64,000 nt of DNA from Komagataeibacter diospyri (GTDB lineage Bacteria; Pseudomonadota; Alphaproteobacteria; Acetobacterales; Acetobacteraceae): NCBI RefSeq assembly GCF_006538165.1, contig NZ_BDLU01000065.1, positions 57,144-121,143 of the forward strand, read 5' to 3'. A model generated the notes under the pieces. The model was given only the letters and a program-made list of their open reading frames with translations. It did no database searches and was not told the DNA's origin. Shown piece by piece: positions 34,121 to 44,221 of the stretch (its first letter is position 1; each line of letters starts with the position of its first letter). A program made the translations under genes and the position numbers.

Positions 34121-34370
34121 TTCAAACACTTTCGCGCTGGGCCCACCGATGCCGACCGGGGGCGTTGTATCGGCAGGCGTATAGACGACAAGTGCCGGCA
34201 AGATCAACACCCGATGGCAAGAAAAGCCCGTCCTGCCTGCTTCGTCCCCCGGTGTTACCCGCTTGCATCATGTTGGCGGAATGGAAAAGCAATACGATAA
34301 TATATAGTCGTCATGATGTCAGGATGTTGCTAGAGCTAGGACGTATTCCATCAAATAAGGATTGGCATTC

Positions 34371-34886
34371 ATGGCGAAACTGCCGGATCACGTGCCCGAA
34401 CTGCACGTCAAGGATCTTCATGTACCCGGTTGGCTGGGGGAATTCCGCTCATTTCTCATGCGCGGCAATGTGGTTGACCTTGCGGTCGGTGTAATCGTGG
34501 GCGCTGCGTTCACCGCCATCGTGAACAGCCTGGTGAAGGATGTGTTCACGCCGGTACTGGGCCTGCTGATCGGTGGTATCGACTTTACCAACCTGTTCAT
34601 CACCCTGCGTGGCCCGCACATGGCGACACTGGCCGATGCACAGAAGGCCGGTGCGGTCACGATCAATATCGGCCTGTTCCTGAACGCGGTGATCCAGTTT
34701 GTCATCATCGGTTTCGTGATTTTCTGGGTGGTGAAGGCCATCAACCGCCTGACGGTAAAGAAGGAAGCTGAAAAGCCCGCGACCCCGCCTGCACCGCCGC
34801 GCAATGAAGTGCTGCTGCAGGACATCCTCGACGTGCTGAAGACGGAAGCGGCCCAGAAGGCGGCCACGACCGCGCCCAAGGCCTGA
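34371..34886 (+). CDS. mscL: large-conductance mechanosensitive channel
   Basis: A 171-residue MscL, an inner-membrane pentameric channel that opens under membrane tension to release solutes on osmotic downshock. The N-terminal amphipathic helix and TM1 are in FRSFLMRGNVVDLAVGVIVG, with the gate-lining AAFTAIVNSLVKD. TM2 is FLNAVIQFVIIGFVIFWVV. It has about 23 extra residues before the conserved FRSF motif, longer than E. coli MscL, and a C-terminal coiled coil around NEVLLQDILDVLK. AAGG lies 11 bases before ATG 34371. It is divergent from rpmE; the 250-base gap holds the AT-rich stretch ATAATATATAG, a probable promoter. Confidence 0.94.
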   Translation: MAKLPDHVPELHVKDLHVPGWLGEFRSFLMRGNVVDLAVGVIVGAAFTAIVNSLVKDVFTPVLGLLIGGIDFTNLFITLRGPHMATLADAQKAGAVTINIGLFLNAVIQFVIIGFVIFWVVKAINRLTVKKEAEKPATPPAPPRNEVLLQDILDVLKTEAAQKAATTAPKA

Positions 34887-34914
34887 TCCCACATACTGGT
34901 TTCTGGACTGCAGG

Positions 34915-34944
34915 ACGGGCACCCGGACGGGTGCCCGTTTTTTT
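34915..34944 (+). terminator. intrinsic terminator of mscL
   Basis: ACGGGCACCC, loop GGAC, GGGTGCCCGT, then a run of seven T. It is a textbook Rho-independent terminator 28 bases after the mscL stop. Confidence 0.92.
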
Positions 34945-35021
34945 GGGCGTGCCCATGACCGCCCTTGTGCCGGGGGGCAGGACTGCCCAATATCCCCCGG
35001 TATGGCGAAGGTGGCTGGCTT

Positions 35022-35471
35022 ATGATTGATATTACACGATATGTGCGCGGGCGGCGGCTGGTCCTGTCGGCAGTGTTCCTGCTGGCGGGGTGCCATGCAG
35101 CCCCGCGGGCGGACATGTCCCGCCTGTCGGCCCCGGCACAGGATTACCTGCTGATTACATCCTATTTCATGGCCGAAGGGGGCATGGTCAGCCGTCTGCA
35201 GGATGGCGGGCTGTCAGGACAGCAGGTGTACGACATGGCGACCTCGCTCAAATACGGCAAGAGCATGATCCTCGCTGCCCTGACCAGGCCATCGCGCAAG
35301 GCGCGCCGTAATGGGCGGCAGGCGGTGGAACTGATGGTGGCGTGCACCAACCAGCCCGACCCGTCCACGCTGGGCGGCAGGATGCCGGTCAGTTGCCTGC
35401 CGAACGGTCCCGCCAGTCCTGATGCAAAAGGGCGGATGCCGCCGCAACCGGCCACATCCGCCCATAAGTAA
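35022..35471 (+). CDS. putative lipoprotein of unknown function
   Basis: A 149-residue protein with a type II signal peptide: positively charged MIDITRYVRGRRL, hydrophobic VLSAVFLLAG and lipobox LLAGC with the lipidated Cys at about residue 25. The mature part is alpha-helical (DYLLITSYFMAEGGMVSRLQ) and ends in a proline-rich tail. I do not recognise the family. ATG 35022 is chosen because it places the signal sequence correctly; the frame is open for 19 more codons upstream. Confidence 0.65.
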   Translation: MIDITRYVRGRRLVLSAVFLLAGCHAAPRADMSRLSAPAQDYLLITSYFMAEGGMVSRLQDGGLSGQQVYDMATSLKYGKSMILAALTRPSRKARRNGRQAVELMVACTNQPDPSTLGGRMPVSCLPNGPASPDAKGRMPPQPATSAHK

Positions 35472-35480
35472 GAATATTGA

Positions 35481-35563
35481 TAAATTAAAGTTCTGGGTGC
35501 CGCATTTTTTAAGGCGTCACCTTCCTGAAGCATTTTTGGAAAAGCTTCACCGAAAAACGTCTT
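35481..35563 (+). repeat. dispersed intergenic hairpin repeat, copy D
   Basis: Reads AAATTAAAGTTCTGGGTGCC, GCATTTTTTAAGGCGTCACC, TTCCTGAAGCATTTTTGG, AAAAGCTTCACCGAAAAACG. The same block order as copies A to C, but the hairpins carry several mismatches. It lies between the lipoprotein and secF genes, which converge. Confidence 0.65.
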
Positions 35564-35617
35564 TATGTCAGGGCTGGTCCCGCACGTATCCGTCGCGCGG
35601 GTGCTCCATGCCCGATG

Positions 35618-36571
35618 TCAGTTGCGCGCGGCTGGCCTTGCGTCGCGACGCAGGCGCTTTTCCCCCATCAGCAGCAGCAGCGGTGCCGCGATAAAGATGG
35701 AGGACGACGTGCCCACCACGATCCCGAACAGCATTACCCAGGCAAATCCTGACAGGCTGGCCCCGCCAAACAGCGCCAGCGGCAGGGCTGCAAGAAACAC
35801 GGTCGATGACGTGCCCAGAGTACGGCTGAGTGTTTCGTTGATCGACAGGTCAATCAGTTCCGCCAGCGGCATGGTCCGGTACTTGCGCAGGTTTTCACGC
35901 ACGCGGTCATAGACCACCACCTTGTCATTGGTGGAATAGCCAAGGATGGTCAGAATGGCGGCCACCATCACCAGATCGAATTCGAAATGCGTGATGACCA
36001 GAAAGCCAATGGCCTTGGTCAGGTCCAGCACCAGCGTCACCACCGCGCTGATCGCGAACTCCCATTCAAAGCGGAACCAGATATAGGCCAGGATCATGAG
36101 CAGGCTGATGCCCAGCGCCAGCATGCCGTTACGAAACAGTTCCTTTGACACCGAAGCGCCGACCGCATCAGCCCGCAGCACCTGTGCGCCGGGTAGGGTG
36201 CCGATGGCGTGGCGCACGGAATCGACCATGGCCTGCGTGCGCGCTTCATGGTCGGGTTCGCTGTCCGGTGGCGTATCGAGGCGGATCAGCACGTCATCCG
36301 GTCCGCCAAAGGACTGCACGCCCGCGGCATTCACGTGCTGGGCGCTCAGGGCCGCGCGGATGGTGTTGAAATCCGCTGGTCCCTGCGTGCGCGCTTCCAC
36401 CACGATGCCGCCCCGGAAATCCAGCCCCAGCGTCAGGCCGGGATGGAAGAACAGGATCAGCGAGGCGACTGACAGCACCGCCGATGTCGCAAGCCCGATG
36501 AAGCGGCCGCGCATGAAGTTGATTTTCGTGCCACGCGGCACGAACCGGAGAAGGGGACGATCAAACATCAT
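35618..36571 (-). CDS. secF: protein translocase subunit SecF
   Basis: A 317-residue inner-membrane protein with six predicted membrane segments. The first is around ATSAVLSVASLILFFHPG, followed by the LGLDFRGGIVVEA motif of the SecD/SecF family. The remaining five are C-terminal and include the conserved ILTILGYSTNDKVVVYDRVR in TM4. With SecD it uses the proton motive force to help pull proteins across the membrane. ATG 36571 or 36568 is the start; the secD stop is 11 bases upstream. Confidence 0.95.
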   Translation of the reverse strand: MMFDRPLLRFVPRGTKINFMRGRFIGLATSAVLSVASLILFFHPGLTLGLDFRGGIVVEARTQGPADFNTIRAALSAQHVNAAGVQSFGGPDDVLIRLDTPPDSEPDHEARTQAMVDSVRHAIGTLPGAQVLRADAVGASVSKELFRNGMLALGISLLMILAYIWFRFEWEFAISAVVTLVLDLTKAIGFLVITHFEFDLVMVAAILTILGYSTNDKVVVYDRVRENLRKYRTMPLAELIDLSINETLSRTLGTSSTVFLAALPLALFGGASLSGFAWVMLFGIVVGTSSSIFIAAPLLLLMGEKRLRRDARPAARN

Positions 36572-36581
36572 TCGGCGCGCC

Positions 36582-38132
36582 TCAGACCGGCAGGGTGCTG
36601 GGACGTGTGCGGGCATACCAGCGTACCATCAGCATCCGGGATAGAAGAAGGGTGGTGAAAAGGGTGGTCACGATACCGATCGTGATCGTGAGCGCGAAGC
36701 CACGGACCGGCCCGGTCCCGAAAACGAACAGCATCACATGCGCCAGCAGGGCCGTGGCATTACTGTCCACGATCGTGCCGGTCGCGCGTTCGAAGCCTGC
36801 CTGCATGGCCTGCAGCGCGCTGCGGCCACGGGCCACTTCCTCGCGGATGCGTTCGTTGATCAGGATGTTCGCATCCACCGCCATGCCCAGGGTCAGCAGC
36901 ATGCCCGCCATGCCCGGCAGGGTCAGCGTCGCCTCGAACAGTGACAGGATGGCCGTCATCAGCACCAGGTTGGCCAGCAGGGCAATGTTCGCGTACCAGC
37001 CAAACCGGCCATAGAACAGCGCCATGAATGCGATCACCAGCACGAAACCGGCGGCGAGGCTGTAGCCGCCCGCCCGGATCGAATCAGCCCCGAGCGACGG
37101 ACCGATGGACCGCTGTTCGATCACGTTCAGCGGTGCGGGCAGTGCGCCGGCACGCAGCAGCAGCGCCATGTCGGTTGCCTGCTGCGCGCTGAAACCACCG
37201 GTGATCTGCCCGCTGCCGCCGGTAATGGCGGTACGGATGACCGGGGCCTCGATCACCTTGTTATCCAGCACGATGGCGAAGCGCTTGCCGACATTGGCCC
37301 GCGTTACCTCCCCGAATTCCTGCGCCCCGGTCGAATCGAAGGTGAAGTTCACTGCCCATTCGCCGCTCTGCTGGTCGATCGAGGCACTGGCGTTGGTCAG
37401 ATCCGCGCCATCCACATCCACGTGTGAGAAGACCGGCAGCTTGCTCTGCCCGTCGGTCATGGGCAGCATTTCCACGCCCGGTGGCGGCACGGCGGACCCG
37501 ATGGCGGAATCCGCGACCAGATGGAACGTCATCTTCGCCGTGGTGCCCAGCAGGTTTTTCACCCGTTCAGGGTCACTGATGCCGGGCAGTTCGACAATGA
37601 TCCGGTCATCGCCCTGACGGGTGATTTCGGGGTCGATGGCGCCGGTTGCATCAATACGGCGGCGTACGATCTCGATCGACTGGGTCACCGCATCATAGGC
37701 GCGCTGGCGTGCGGCCTCGGCCGACAGGGTGATGGTGACCTGACCGCCTTCGGCCTGTTCTACCCTGAATTCGTCCGGCACGTTCATCGGCATGGCGCGC
37801 AGCACCTTCAGGTCGGGCTGCGTTTCTTCCGGTGTGCGGGGCGTGAATGTCACGCCATGTGCGCTGGTGGTCAGATTGCGGTAGCCCAGCGAATTCTTCA
37901 GCAGGGTCTGGCGTGTTTCATCCTGCAGTCCGCGCAGCCTGTCGGCTGTCACACTGTTCATATCAACCTGCAGCAGCAGGTAGGACCCGCCCCGCAGGTC
38001 AAGACCCAGATGGATCTGCCGCCATGGCAGGGACGCCATGGGCTGGCGGATGACATTGGGCAGGCACAGCGCCAGCCCGATCAGACATACGCCAATGACC
38101 GAAGCCATTCTGAGCCGACTGTAATACATCAT
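36582..38132 (-). CDS. secD: protein translocase subunit SecD
   Basis: A 516-residue partner of SecF. TM1 is ASVIGVCLIGLALCLPN, followed by HLGLDLRGGSYLLLQVD. The large periplasmic P1 domain holds VRRRIDATGAIDPEITRQGD and RIIVELPGISDPERVKNLLG. The C-terminal five-TM block has LTLPGMAGMLLTLGMAVDAN and NILINERIREEVARG, conserved in SecD. yajC is not adjacent. The 276 bases upstream, shared with the divergent oxidoreductase gene, hold a GGCGGG/CCCGCC hairpin near 38217-38240 and nothing else recognisable. Confidence 0.95.
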   Translation of the reverse strand: MMYYSRLRMASVIGVCLIGLALCLPNVIRQPMASLPWRQIHLGLDLRGGSYLLLQVDMNSVTADRLRGLQDETRQTLLKNSLGYRNLTTSAHGVTFTPRTPEETQPDLKVLRAMPMNVPDEFRVEQAEGGQVTITLSAEAARQRAYDAVTQSIEIVRRRIDATGAIDPEITRQGDDRIIVELPGISDPERVKNLLGTTAKMTFHLVADSAIGSAVPPPGVEMLPMTDGQSKLPVFSHVDVDGADLTNASASIDQQSGEWAVNFTFDSTGAQEFGEVTRANVGKRFAIVLDNKVIEAPVIRTAITGGSGQITGGFSAQQATDMALLLRAGALPAPLNVIEQRSIGPSLGADSIRAGGYSLAAGFVLVIAFMALFYGRFGWYANIALLANLVLMTAILSLFEATLTLPGMAGMLLTLGMAVDANILINERIREEVARGRSALQAMQAGFERATGTIVDSNATALLAHVMLFVFGTGPVRGFALTITIGIVTTLFTTLLLSRMLMVRWYARTRPSTLPV

Positions 38133-38408
38133 GACTTGATGGAGAGCTCCCTACGCCCGGCTGGCCGGTTCCCTTGTCCGGCATGGTCTAGTGTATCGCG
38201 TGTGCGAAAAATCAGTGGCGGGAACATGCCGGTCCCCGCCCGATGATGCAACCGCTGATACGCCAGCAGGGCCGCCGCCGTTGCCGTTTTGCCGCAATTT
38301 TCCCGCCCTGTCATGCCGCCCGTGCGGTCAGCGGGGGTGTGCGACGGGGTGGCGGGCTGCTAATCCGGAAAACAGCTACGGACCCGAAACAGGCAGGAAG
38401 GGCAGGAC

Positions 38409-39413
38409 ATGACGCAGGCGGGAATGCGGTTGTTACGCGTCGGCATTGTGGGGGCGGGGCATTTCGGCCGTTTCCACGCGCTCAAGGTACGGGCGTCCGC
38501 GCGTGAGGTCCTGACCGGCATCCACGATCCCGATACCACGCGTGCGCGCAAGGTCGCGGCGGAGGCGGGCGGTGCGCCCGTCTTGTCATACCCAGACCTG
38601 CTGGCCTGTTCTGATGCCATTATTGTCGCGGCCCCCGCCGAGCATCATTTCGACCTCGCCCGGCTTGCACTGGCTGCGGGAAAGCATGTGCTGGTGGAAA
38701 AGCCCATGGCGGAAACACTGGCGCAGGCTGATGAGCTTGCGCATCTGGCGCAGGTGCATGGCGTTGTGCTGCAGGTCGGGCACCTGCTGCGTTATTCCGC
38801 TGAACATCAGGCCATTACCGACCGGATTTCGCGTCCACTGTATATCGAGGCCACGCGCCTTGCGCCGTACAAGCCGCGCGGGACGGACGTATCGGTGATC
38901 CTTGACCTCATGATCCATGACCTTGATCTGGTGCTGTCCATCGTGGACAGCCCGATCGAAAGTGTCGATGCGCTGGGGGCCGCCGTCAGTTCACCTTTCG
39001 AGGACATCGCCAACGCCCGCGTACGTTTTGAAAACGGCTGTGTCGCCACCATCGCGGCCAGCCGCATTTCGCTCAAGACCGAGCGGCGAATGCGCGTCTT
39101 TTCACAGGAAGGCTACCTGTCTGCCGATTTCATGAAGCGCGAACTGACCATGATCGGGCGCACGCGTGGCCTGCCTTTGCCCGGATCGGGCGGATTCCGG
39201 CGCGAATCCGTGACGTGGCGGGATCATGATACGCTGGCGGCTGAGCATACCGCCTTCGCGGCGTCCTGCCTTGATGGCGCGAAAGTGCTGGTGGATGCTG
39301 CGGCGGGCCGCCGGGCGCTGGCCGCGGCACTGGCGGTGACACAGGGAATCGCCGCCGCACGCGCGCGGATGGAGGCGTCCGGCCTGATTATCCCCCCCGT
39401 TCAGGAAGACTGA
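38409..39413 (+). CDS. Gfo/Idh/MocA-family oxidoreductase
   Basis: A 334-residue NAD(P)-dependent oxidoreductase. The N-terminal Rossmann fold is VGIVGAGHFGRFHALKV. The catalytic-site Lys is in HVLVEKPMAETLAQADEL. The C-terminal domain has the DLMIHDLDLVLSIV motif, with the conserved H and D used in sugar oxidation. Members act on sugars, inositols or UDP-sugars; this subgroup (GHLLRYSAEH) is often annotated as UDP-N-acetylglucosamine 3-dehydrogenase-like. The substrate cannot be settled from sequence. Its end overlaps the convergent ABC-F gene by 13 bases. Confidence 0.82.
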   Translation: MTQAGMRLLRVGIVGAGHFGRFHALKVRASAREVLTGIHDPDTTRARKVAAEAGGAPVLSYPDLLACSDAIIVAAPAEHHFDLARLALAAGKHVLVEKPMAETLAQADELAHLAQVHGVVLQVGHLLRYSAEHQAITDRISRPLYIEATRLAPYKPRGTDVSVILDLMIHDLDLVLSIVDSPIESVDALGAAVSSPFEDIANARVRFENGCVATIAASRISLKTERRMRVFSQEGYLSADFMKRELTMIGRTRGLPLPGSGGFRRESVTWRDHDTLAAEHTAFAASCLDGAKVLVDAAAGRRALAAALAVTQGIAAARARMEASGLIIPPVQED

Positions 39414-41227
39414 AGCGTCTCACGCAGCATTTCGAGCTCCAGCCACCGTTCTTCCGCCGCTGTCAGGTCGGCTTCCGCCTTTTCCAGCGCGGCGGTGGTG
39501 GTGGTAAAGACAGCCGGGTCGCGCGCATACAGTCCCCCATCGGACAGGATGGCGCGCAGGCGTTCGATATCCGCCTCCAGCGCCGCCATCTGCTTCGGTA
39601 GCTGTTCCAGCGCGTGCTTGTCCTTGTACGACATCTTGCGCGCTGGCTGCCGGGGGGAGGCGGAAGGCGTCACATCGGTCTTGGCCGGTGTCGTTTCCGC
39701 GCGGTCCTGACGGGGTCGTGCAGCCAGCGTGGCATCCTGCCGCTGGGCCAGCATGTCGCTGTAGCCACCGGCATATTCCACCCATTTCCCGTCACCTTCC
39801 GCCATCAGGATGGAGGACGCGACCCGGTCAAGGAAGTCACGATCATGGCTGACCAGCAGCACCGTGCCGGAGTAGGCCGCCAGCATGTCCTGCAGCAGGT
39901 CGAGCGTTTCAAGATCAAGGTCATTGGTCGGTTCATCCAGCACCAGCAGGTTGGATGGCCGCGCCAGTGCGCAGGCCAGCATCAGTCGCCCGCGCTCCCC
40001 GCCTGATAACACGCCTACCGGTGTGCGCGCCTGTTCGGGGCGGAACAGGAAGTCCTTCATGTAGCCGATGACATGGCGTTTTTCATCGCCAACCTGCACC
40101 ATGTCGCCGCCGCCACCCGTCAGCGTATCCGCCAGCGTGGTGTTGGGATCAAGCGAGCGGCGCTGCTGGTCCAGTGTCACGACATTGAGGGCGCTGCCGA
40201 TATTGATGGTACCGGAATCCGGCTTGTCCAGCCCCGTCAGCAGGCGCAGCAGGGTGCTCTTGCCCGCGCCATTGGCACCGACGATCCCCAGCCGGTCCCC
40301 GCGCAGGACACGCAGGTCCAGATGGCTGACTACCGGGTGGGCAGGATCATAGGCGCGTGACATGTCTTCCGCCACCGCGACCAGCTTGCCCGACAGATCG
40401 CTTTCGCGGGCTTCCATTTTCAGACCACCGGGCTGCCTTATGGCGGTGCGGCGGGTATTGCGCAGTTCGGCCAGTTCGGCCACGCGACGGACATTGCGCT
40501 TGCGCCGCGCGGTCACGCCGTAACGCATCCAGTCTTCTTCACGTGCGATCTGGCGGTCCAGCTTGTGGCTGTCGCGTTCTTCCTGCTCCAGCACTTCCTC
40601 GCGCCATGTCTCGAACCGGGCGAATCCCTGATCCAGCCTGCGGGTAACGCCCCGGTCCAGCCATACGACCGAACGCGACAGCGTTTCCAGCAGCCTGCGG
40701 TCATGGCTTATGATGACCATGGCCGATGACAGCGACAGCAGTTCGCGCTCCAGCCACTCAATGGTGGGCATGTCCAGATGGTTGGTGGGTTCGTCCAGCA
40801 GCAGCAGGTCGGGTTCGGGGGCCAGGGCACGCGCCAGCGCGCAGCGACGGGCTTCCCCGCCCGACAGGGTAGCCGGGTCTTCCGTGCCGTTCAGGCCCAG
40901 TTCGGTCAGCAGCAGCTCGGCGCGGTATTCCGGATCACCCGGTCCCATGCCCGCGCGGACATAATCCAGCGTGGTGGCGAAGCCCGACAGGTCGGGTTCC
41001 TGCGGCAGGTAGCGCACGGTGGTGCCGGGCTGTACGAAAACGGTGCCGTCATCAGCCTGTATCTCACCCGCCGCGATGCGCAGCAGGGTGGATTTGCCAC
41101 AGCCATTGCGCCCGACAAGGCAGACGCGCTCGCCCGGTCCAACGCCGAAGCCCGCGCCATTGAGCAGCGGCGCACCGCCAAGGGTCAGGGTGATGTCCTG
41201 AAGGAGAAGAAGGGGAGGTGAAGCCAT
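39401..41227 (-). CDS. ABC-F family ATPase (Uup-like)
   Basis: A soluble tandem ATPase of about 608 residues without membrane segments. The first nucleotide-binding domain has Walker A LVGRNGCGKSTLLRI, signature LSGGEARRCALARAL and Walker B LLLDEPTNHLD. The second has GIVGANGAGKSTLLRLL, LSGGERGRLMLACALA and LVLDEPTNDLDLETLD. A C-terminal coiled coil (LEQLPKQMAALEADIERLR) matches Uup, which binds DNA and ribosomes. The start is taken as ATG 41227; GTG 41233 is also in frame. Confidence 0.9.
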   Translation of the reverse strand: MASPPLLLLQDITLTLGGAPLLNGAGFGVGPGERVCLVGRNGCGKSTLLRIAAGEIQADDGTVFVQPGTTVRYLPQEPDLSGFATTLDYVRAGMGPGDPEYRAELLLTELGLNGTEDPATLSGGEARRCALARALAPEPDLLLLDEPTNHLDMPTIEWLERELLSLSSAMVIISHDRRLLETLSRSVVWLDRGVTRRLDQGFARFETWREEVLEQEERDSHKLDRQIAREEDWMRYGVTARRKRNVRRVAELAELRNTRRTAIRQPGGLKMEARESDLSGKLVAVAEDMSRAYDPAHPVVSHLDLRVLRGDRLGIVGANGAGKSTLLRLLTGLDKPDSGTINIGSALNVVTLDQQRRSLDPNTTLADTLTGGGGDMVQVGDEKRHVIGYMKDFLFRPEQARTPVGVLSGGERGRLMLACALARPSNLLVLDEPTNDLDLETLDLLQDMLAAYSGTVLLVSHDRDFLDRVASSILMAEGDGKWVEYAGGYSDMLAQRQDATLAARPRQDRAETTPAKTDVTPSASPRQPARKMSYKDKHALEQLPKQMAALEADIERLRAILSDGGLYARDPAVFTTTTAALEKAEADLTAAEERWLELEMLRETLQSS

Positions 41228-41275
41228 GCCCACTTATGTATTCTCAACCACCCCATGCGCAAGGCCGGTGTGGGT

Positions 41276-42655
41276 TTAACGCCGCGCCGCGTTTTCAAGG
41301 ATGTTCAGGAACGACAGCCCCCAGCCAAGGGCCGTGCGGTTGGCGATGCTGTTCCAGCATGCCTGCCAGCGTTCGCGCCGTTCTTCGGGCGACATGGCCA
41401 GCGCACGTTCCAGCGCATCGGCCATTTCATCATGATCCAGCGGGTTGACAAGTAAGGCCGCCTCAAGCTGCTTTGCGGCGCCTGCAAGACGCGAGAGGAT
41501 CAGCACGCCGGGATTTTCGGGGTCCTGGGCTGCGATGAATTCCTTGGCTACAAGGTTCATGCCATCGCGCAGCGGGGTGATGTAGCCGATATCCGCCAGC
41601 CGCATGTAACCGGCCACGGTGGGCCGGGGGCTGCCACGTGTCAGGAAGCGCAGCGGGGTCCAGTCGGCCTGGCCCTTATGGGCGTTCAGCTTGCCGATCT
41701 GGTGTTCCAGCTTGTTGCGCAACGCCTGGTAGGACGGTACGTCTGTCCGGCTTTCGGCCGCGATCTGCAGGAACGTGACCTGCCGTTCCCGCCCGGGATA
41801 GGTTTCCAGCAGGCGTTCATAGCCCGCCAGCCGGTGGTCCAGCCCCTTGGTCGGGTCCATGCGGTCCACGCCAAAGACCAGCTTGCGTCCCGCCAGCGAA
41901 CCGGACAGCCGGCGCAGGTCCTGTGATCCGGCGGCGGTGACGGCTGTCTGGGCAAAGGTCTGGGGATCGATTTCCACGGGAAAAGTGCCGACATGCACGC
42001 GGCGCCCTTCGAATGTCAGGGTATGGTCATCTTCTGCTATGGCCCCGGCTTTGCGGGTGGCGGCGAAAATGAAGTTGGCCGTGTCGTCCGCCGTCTGGAA
42101 TCCCAGCAGGTCCGCCTTCAGCAGGTCACGCAGGAACGTGCCGCCATCAGGCGCCGTGGCCAGCATGTCGGGTGCGGGAAAGGGGGTATGGAGGAAAAAG
42201 CCGATGGGCTGGCGCACGCCATGGCGGCGCAGCAGGGCGGGAAGCGGCAGCAGGTGATAGTCGTGTATCCAGATGATATCATCCGCGCGCAGCAGCGGCA
42301 GCAGGTTTTCACAGAACCGTTCATTGACCGACCAGTACGTAGCCAGTTCCCGCCGCTCGAAATGGATGTGCTCGGGCAGGGAGTGCATGAGCGGCCACAG
42401 CGTGGAATTGGAAAAGCCGGTATAGTAGTTGCGGTGTTCCGAGGGCGTCAGGCCGATGGTGGCATATTCCACCCCTTCCGCCTGCTGGATTTCGGGTGGC
42501 AGGTGCGCCGCATCGGGATGGCAGGTGCCGTTCCAGCCGAACCACATGCCCCCCTTGCGCGCCAGCAGGTCCTTCAGCACAACCGCGAGGCCGCCGGGGC
42601 GCAGCCCCTCCTTGGGAACGGGAACGCGATTGGATACGATGACCAGCCGTTTCAT
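41276..42655 (-). CDS. otsA: trehalose-6-phosphate synthase
   Basis: A 459-residue GT-B glycosyltransferase of family 20 that joins UDP-glucose and glucose-6-phosphate. Seen: [65 protein letters not shown], the nucleotide-sugar motif [20 protein letters not shown] and [18 protein letters not shown] with the Asp and Glu ligands. No otsB phosphatase is next to it. AGAAAGGGCAG precedes ATG 42655. It lies upstream of phyR on the same strand order as the general stress locus, consistent with trehalose as a stress protectant. Confidence 0.94.
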   Translation of the reverse strand: MKRLVIVSNRVPVPKEGLRPGGLAVVLKDLLARKGGMWFGWNGTCHPDAAHLPPEIQQAEGVEYATIGLTPSEHRNYYTGFSNSTLWPLMHSLPEHIHFERRELATYWSVNERFCENLLPLLRADDIIWIHDYHLLPLPALLRRHGVRQPIGFFLHTPFPAPDMLATAPDGGTFLRDLLKADLLGFQTADDTANFIFAATRKAGAIAEDDHTLTFEGRRVHVGTFPVEIDPQTFAQTAVTAAGSQDLRRLSGSLAGRKLVFGVDRMDPTKGLDHRLAGYERLLETYPGRERQVTFLQIAAESRTDVPSYQALRNKLEHQIGKLNAHKGQADWTPLRFLTRGSPRPTVAGYMRLADIGYITPLRDGMNLVAKEFIAAQDPENPGVLILSRLAGAAKQLEAALLVNPLDHDEMADALERALAMSPEERRERWQACWNSIANRTALGWGLSFLNILENAARR

Positions 42656-42784
42656 TACTGCCCTTTCTGATAAGCTGTCGCATGGCGGATCAGCCCCAGC
42701 CGACCGTGCGGCCGACGACTGGCACCATACACGCCGGGCCATACAGGGGGGATGGCACAGGCGCGGGACTGGCATGCGGCTGTG

Positions 42785-43525
42785 TCAGTTCAGGGATACG
42801 CCACCCGAAACCGCCTGATAGGTGGAGACCGCCAGCGTAAGCGGTTCAAAAGGCTTGGTGATGACGAATGCCGGTTCGATCGTATCGCCCGTCAGCAGGC
42901 GCTCGGGGTAGGCTGTGACGAAGATGATGGGAATGTCCTGATGCTGCAGGATGCTGGACACCGCCTTCATTCCGTCGCCACCGTCGCCCAGGTTGATATC
43001 GGCCAGGATCAGGCCGGGTCGGGTTTCGCGCGCAAGCTTTATGGCTTCCGCCTCGCTGCTGGCGACGCCTGCGATGGTATGGCCGCACTGGCGCACCAGC
43101 TCCTCGATATCCATCGCGATGATCGGTTCGTCCTCGATGATCAGCACGCTGGTCTGGGCGCATGAACGCAGGCGGGCGTGGGCATCCTCCAGTATGGTGG
43201 TGGCCTGTGCGGGGGGCAGTGACAGGACACGGGCGGCGTCGTTCACCGACAGTTCCTCAAGCGAGGTCAGCAGCAGCAGCTTGCGTCCCAGCGGCGGCAT
43301 GCCGCCTGCCGCGTCTCCGCCGCCGCCATGTTCGGCGTGGTGGCGGGATATCCACTGGTAAAGGCGCAGCCTTGGTGGCATGGATGGATCATCCACCGCC
43401 ATGAGTTCGCGCAGGCTTTCGGCGACCAGCAGGTCGCCACTCGACTGGCTGCCACATAACGCCCGGGCGTAACGCCGGGCATAGGGCAGGGCGCGAAGCA
43501 GGTCTTGACGCCGTGATAGCGGCAT
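42785..43525 (-). CDS. phyR: PhyR-type response regulator of the general stress response
   Basis: A 246-residue PhyR. The N-terminal half is an ECF sigma-like domain (LRALPYARRYARALCGSQSS, then LTSLEELSVNDAARVLSLPP, the sigma-4-like helix). The C-terminal half is a receiver: VLIIEDEPIIAMDIEELV with the acidic pair, the phospho-acceptor Asp in GLILADINLGDG and the Lys in AFVITKPFEP. Once phosphorylated, it binds the anti-sigma factor NepR and frees the EcfG sigma factor. It is divergent from the sigma, nepR and kinase genes, the usual alphaproteobacterial layout. Confidence 0.93.
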   Translation of the reverse strand: MPLSRRQDLLRALPYARRYARALCGSQSSGDLLVAESLRELMAVDDPSMPPRLRLYQWISRHHAEHGGGGDAAGGMPPLGRKLLLLTSLEELSVNDAARVLSLPPAQATTILEDAHARLRSCAQTSVLIIEDEPIIAMDIEELVRQCGHTIAGVASSEAEAIKLARETRPGLILADINLGDGGDGMKAVSSILQHQDIPIIFVTAYPERLLTGDTIEPAFVITKPFEPLTLAVSTYQAVSGGVSLN

Positions 43526-43652
43526 GAGGCATTCATCTCCCCAGATAAACTGTTACACTCCGGATCATGACAGCGTTAGGCTGTGCTGCAAGAGTTGAAG
43601 AGTAAACAAACTGGAATCCAGAATACCACCCGATCCGTCAGCGGTCACGCAC

Positions 43653-44141
43653 TTGCGTGGGGAGATCCTGTCCCTTCTGCCGCAATTACGTGGTTTTGCC
43701 CGTTTTCTGACCGGGCAGGCCGCGCAGGCGGACGACCTTGTCCAGGAAACCGTGCTGCGCGCGCTGGCGGCCCTTGAGCAGTTTACCCCCGGCACCAGCA
43801 TGAAGGCGTGGCTGTACACGATCGCGCGTAACCTTTTTTATGAACAGGTGCGCCACGGCCGACGCGAACGTGATGTGATGTCTGACTATGCCCATCGCCC
43901 CGATCAGCCCGAAAGTGGCACGGGGGAAGGGGAAGCGGACGCTCTGCGCGACCTCAATAGCGCGATCTGGCAGTTGTCCCCCCGCCTGCGTGAGGCGCTG
44001 GTTCTGGTTGGCGTGCAGGAGATGACCTATGCGGAAGCTGCACATGTATGTGGTGTGACGGTCGGCACCATCAAGGCCCGGGTCTCCCGCGCCCGGGCCC
44101 AGATCGTGGATTACATGGGCACCCGCCCTGATGACGGCTGA
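43653..44141 (+). CDS. ECF sigma factor (EcfG-type), first of two
   Basis: About 162 residues from TTG 43653. Region 2 is LLPQLRGFARFLTGQAAQAD, then DDLVQETVLRALAALEQF, and WLYTIARNLFYEQVRHGRR. Region 4 is LSPRLREALVLVGVQEMTYA followed by EAAHVCGVTVGTIKARVSRA. This is EcfG-like. No ATG or GTG exists between the upstream stop at 43596 and the conserved region; candidates are TTG 43653 or a CTG at 43611, so the true N-terminus is uncertain. It sits in front of a second ECF sigma gene and nepR. Confidence 0.85.
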   Translation: MRGEILSLLPQLRGFARFLTGQAAQADDLVQETVLRALAALEQFTPGTSMKAWLYTIARNLFYEQVRHGRRERDVMSDYAHRPDQPESGTGEGEADALRDLNSAIWQLSPRLREALVLVGVQEMTYAEAAHVCGVTVGTIKARVSRARAQIVDYMGTRPDDG

Positions 44142-44221
44142 ATGAAACCACGGCCCGCCTGCTCGCGTTTTCGTTATATGGGTGGATGTAACCTTTTGCC
44201 TTCCCCGTTCATTGCACCGGC

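Noticed and set aside
43526..43652. EcfG-type promoter (GGAAC, CGTT) in the phyR-sigma divergent gap
   Set aside because: Only a poor match was found (GGAAT with CGTC and an 18-base spacer); not enough to report as a site.
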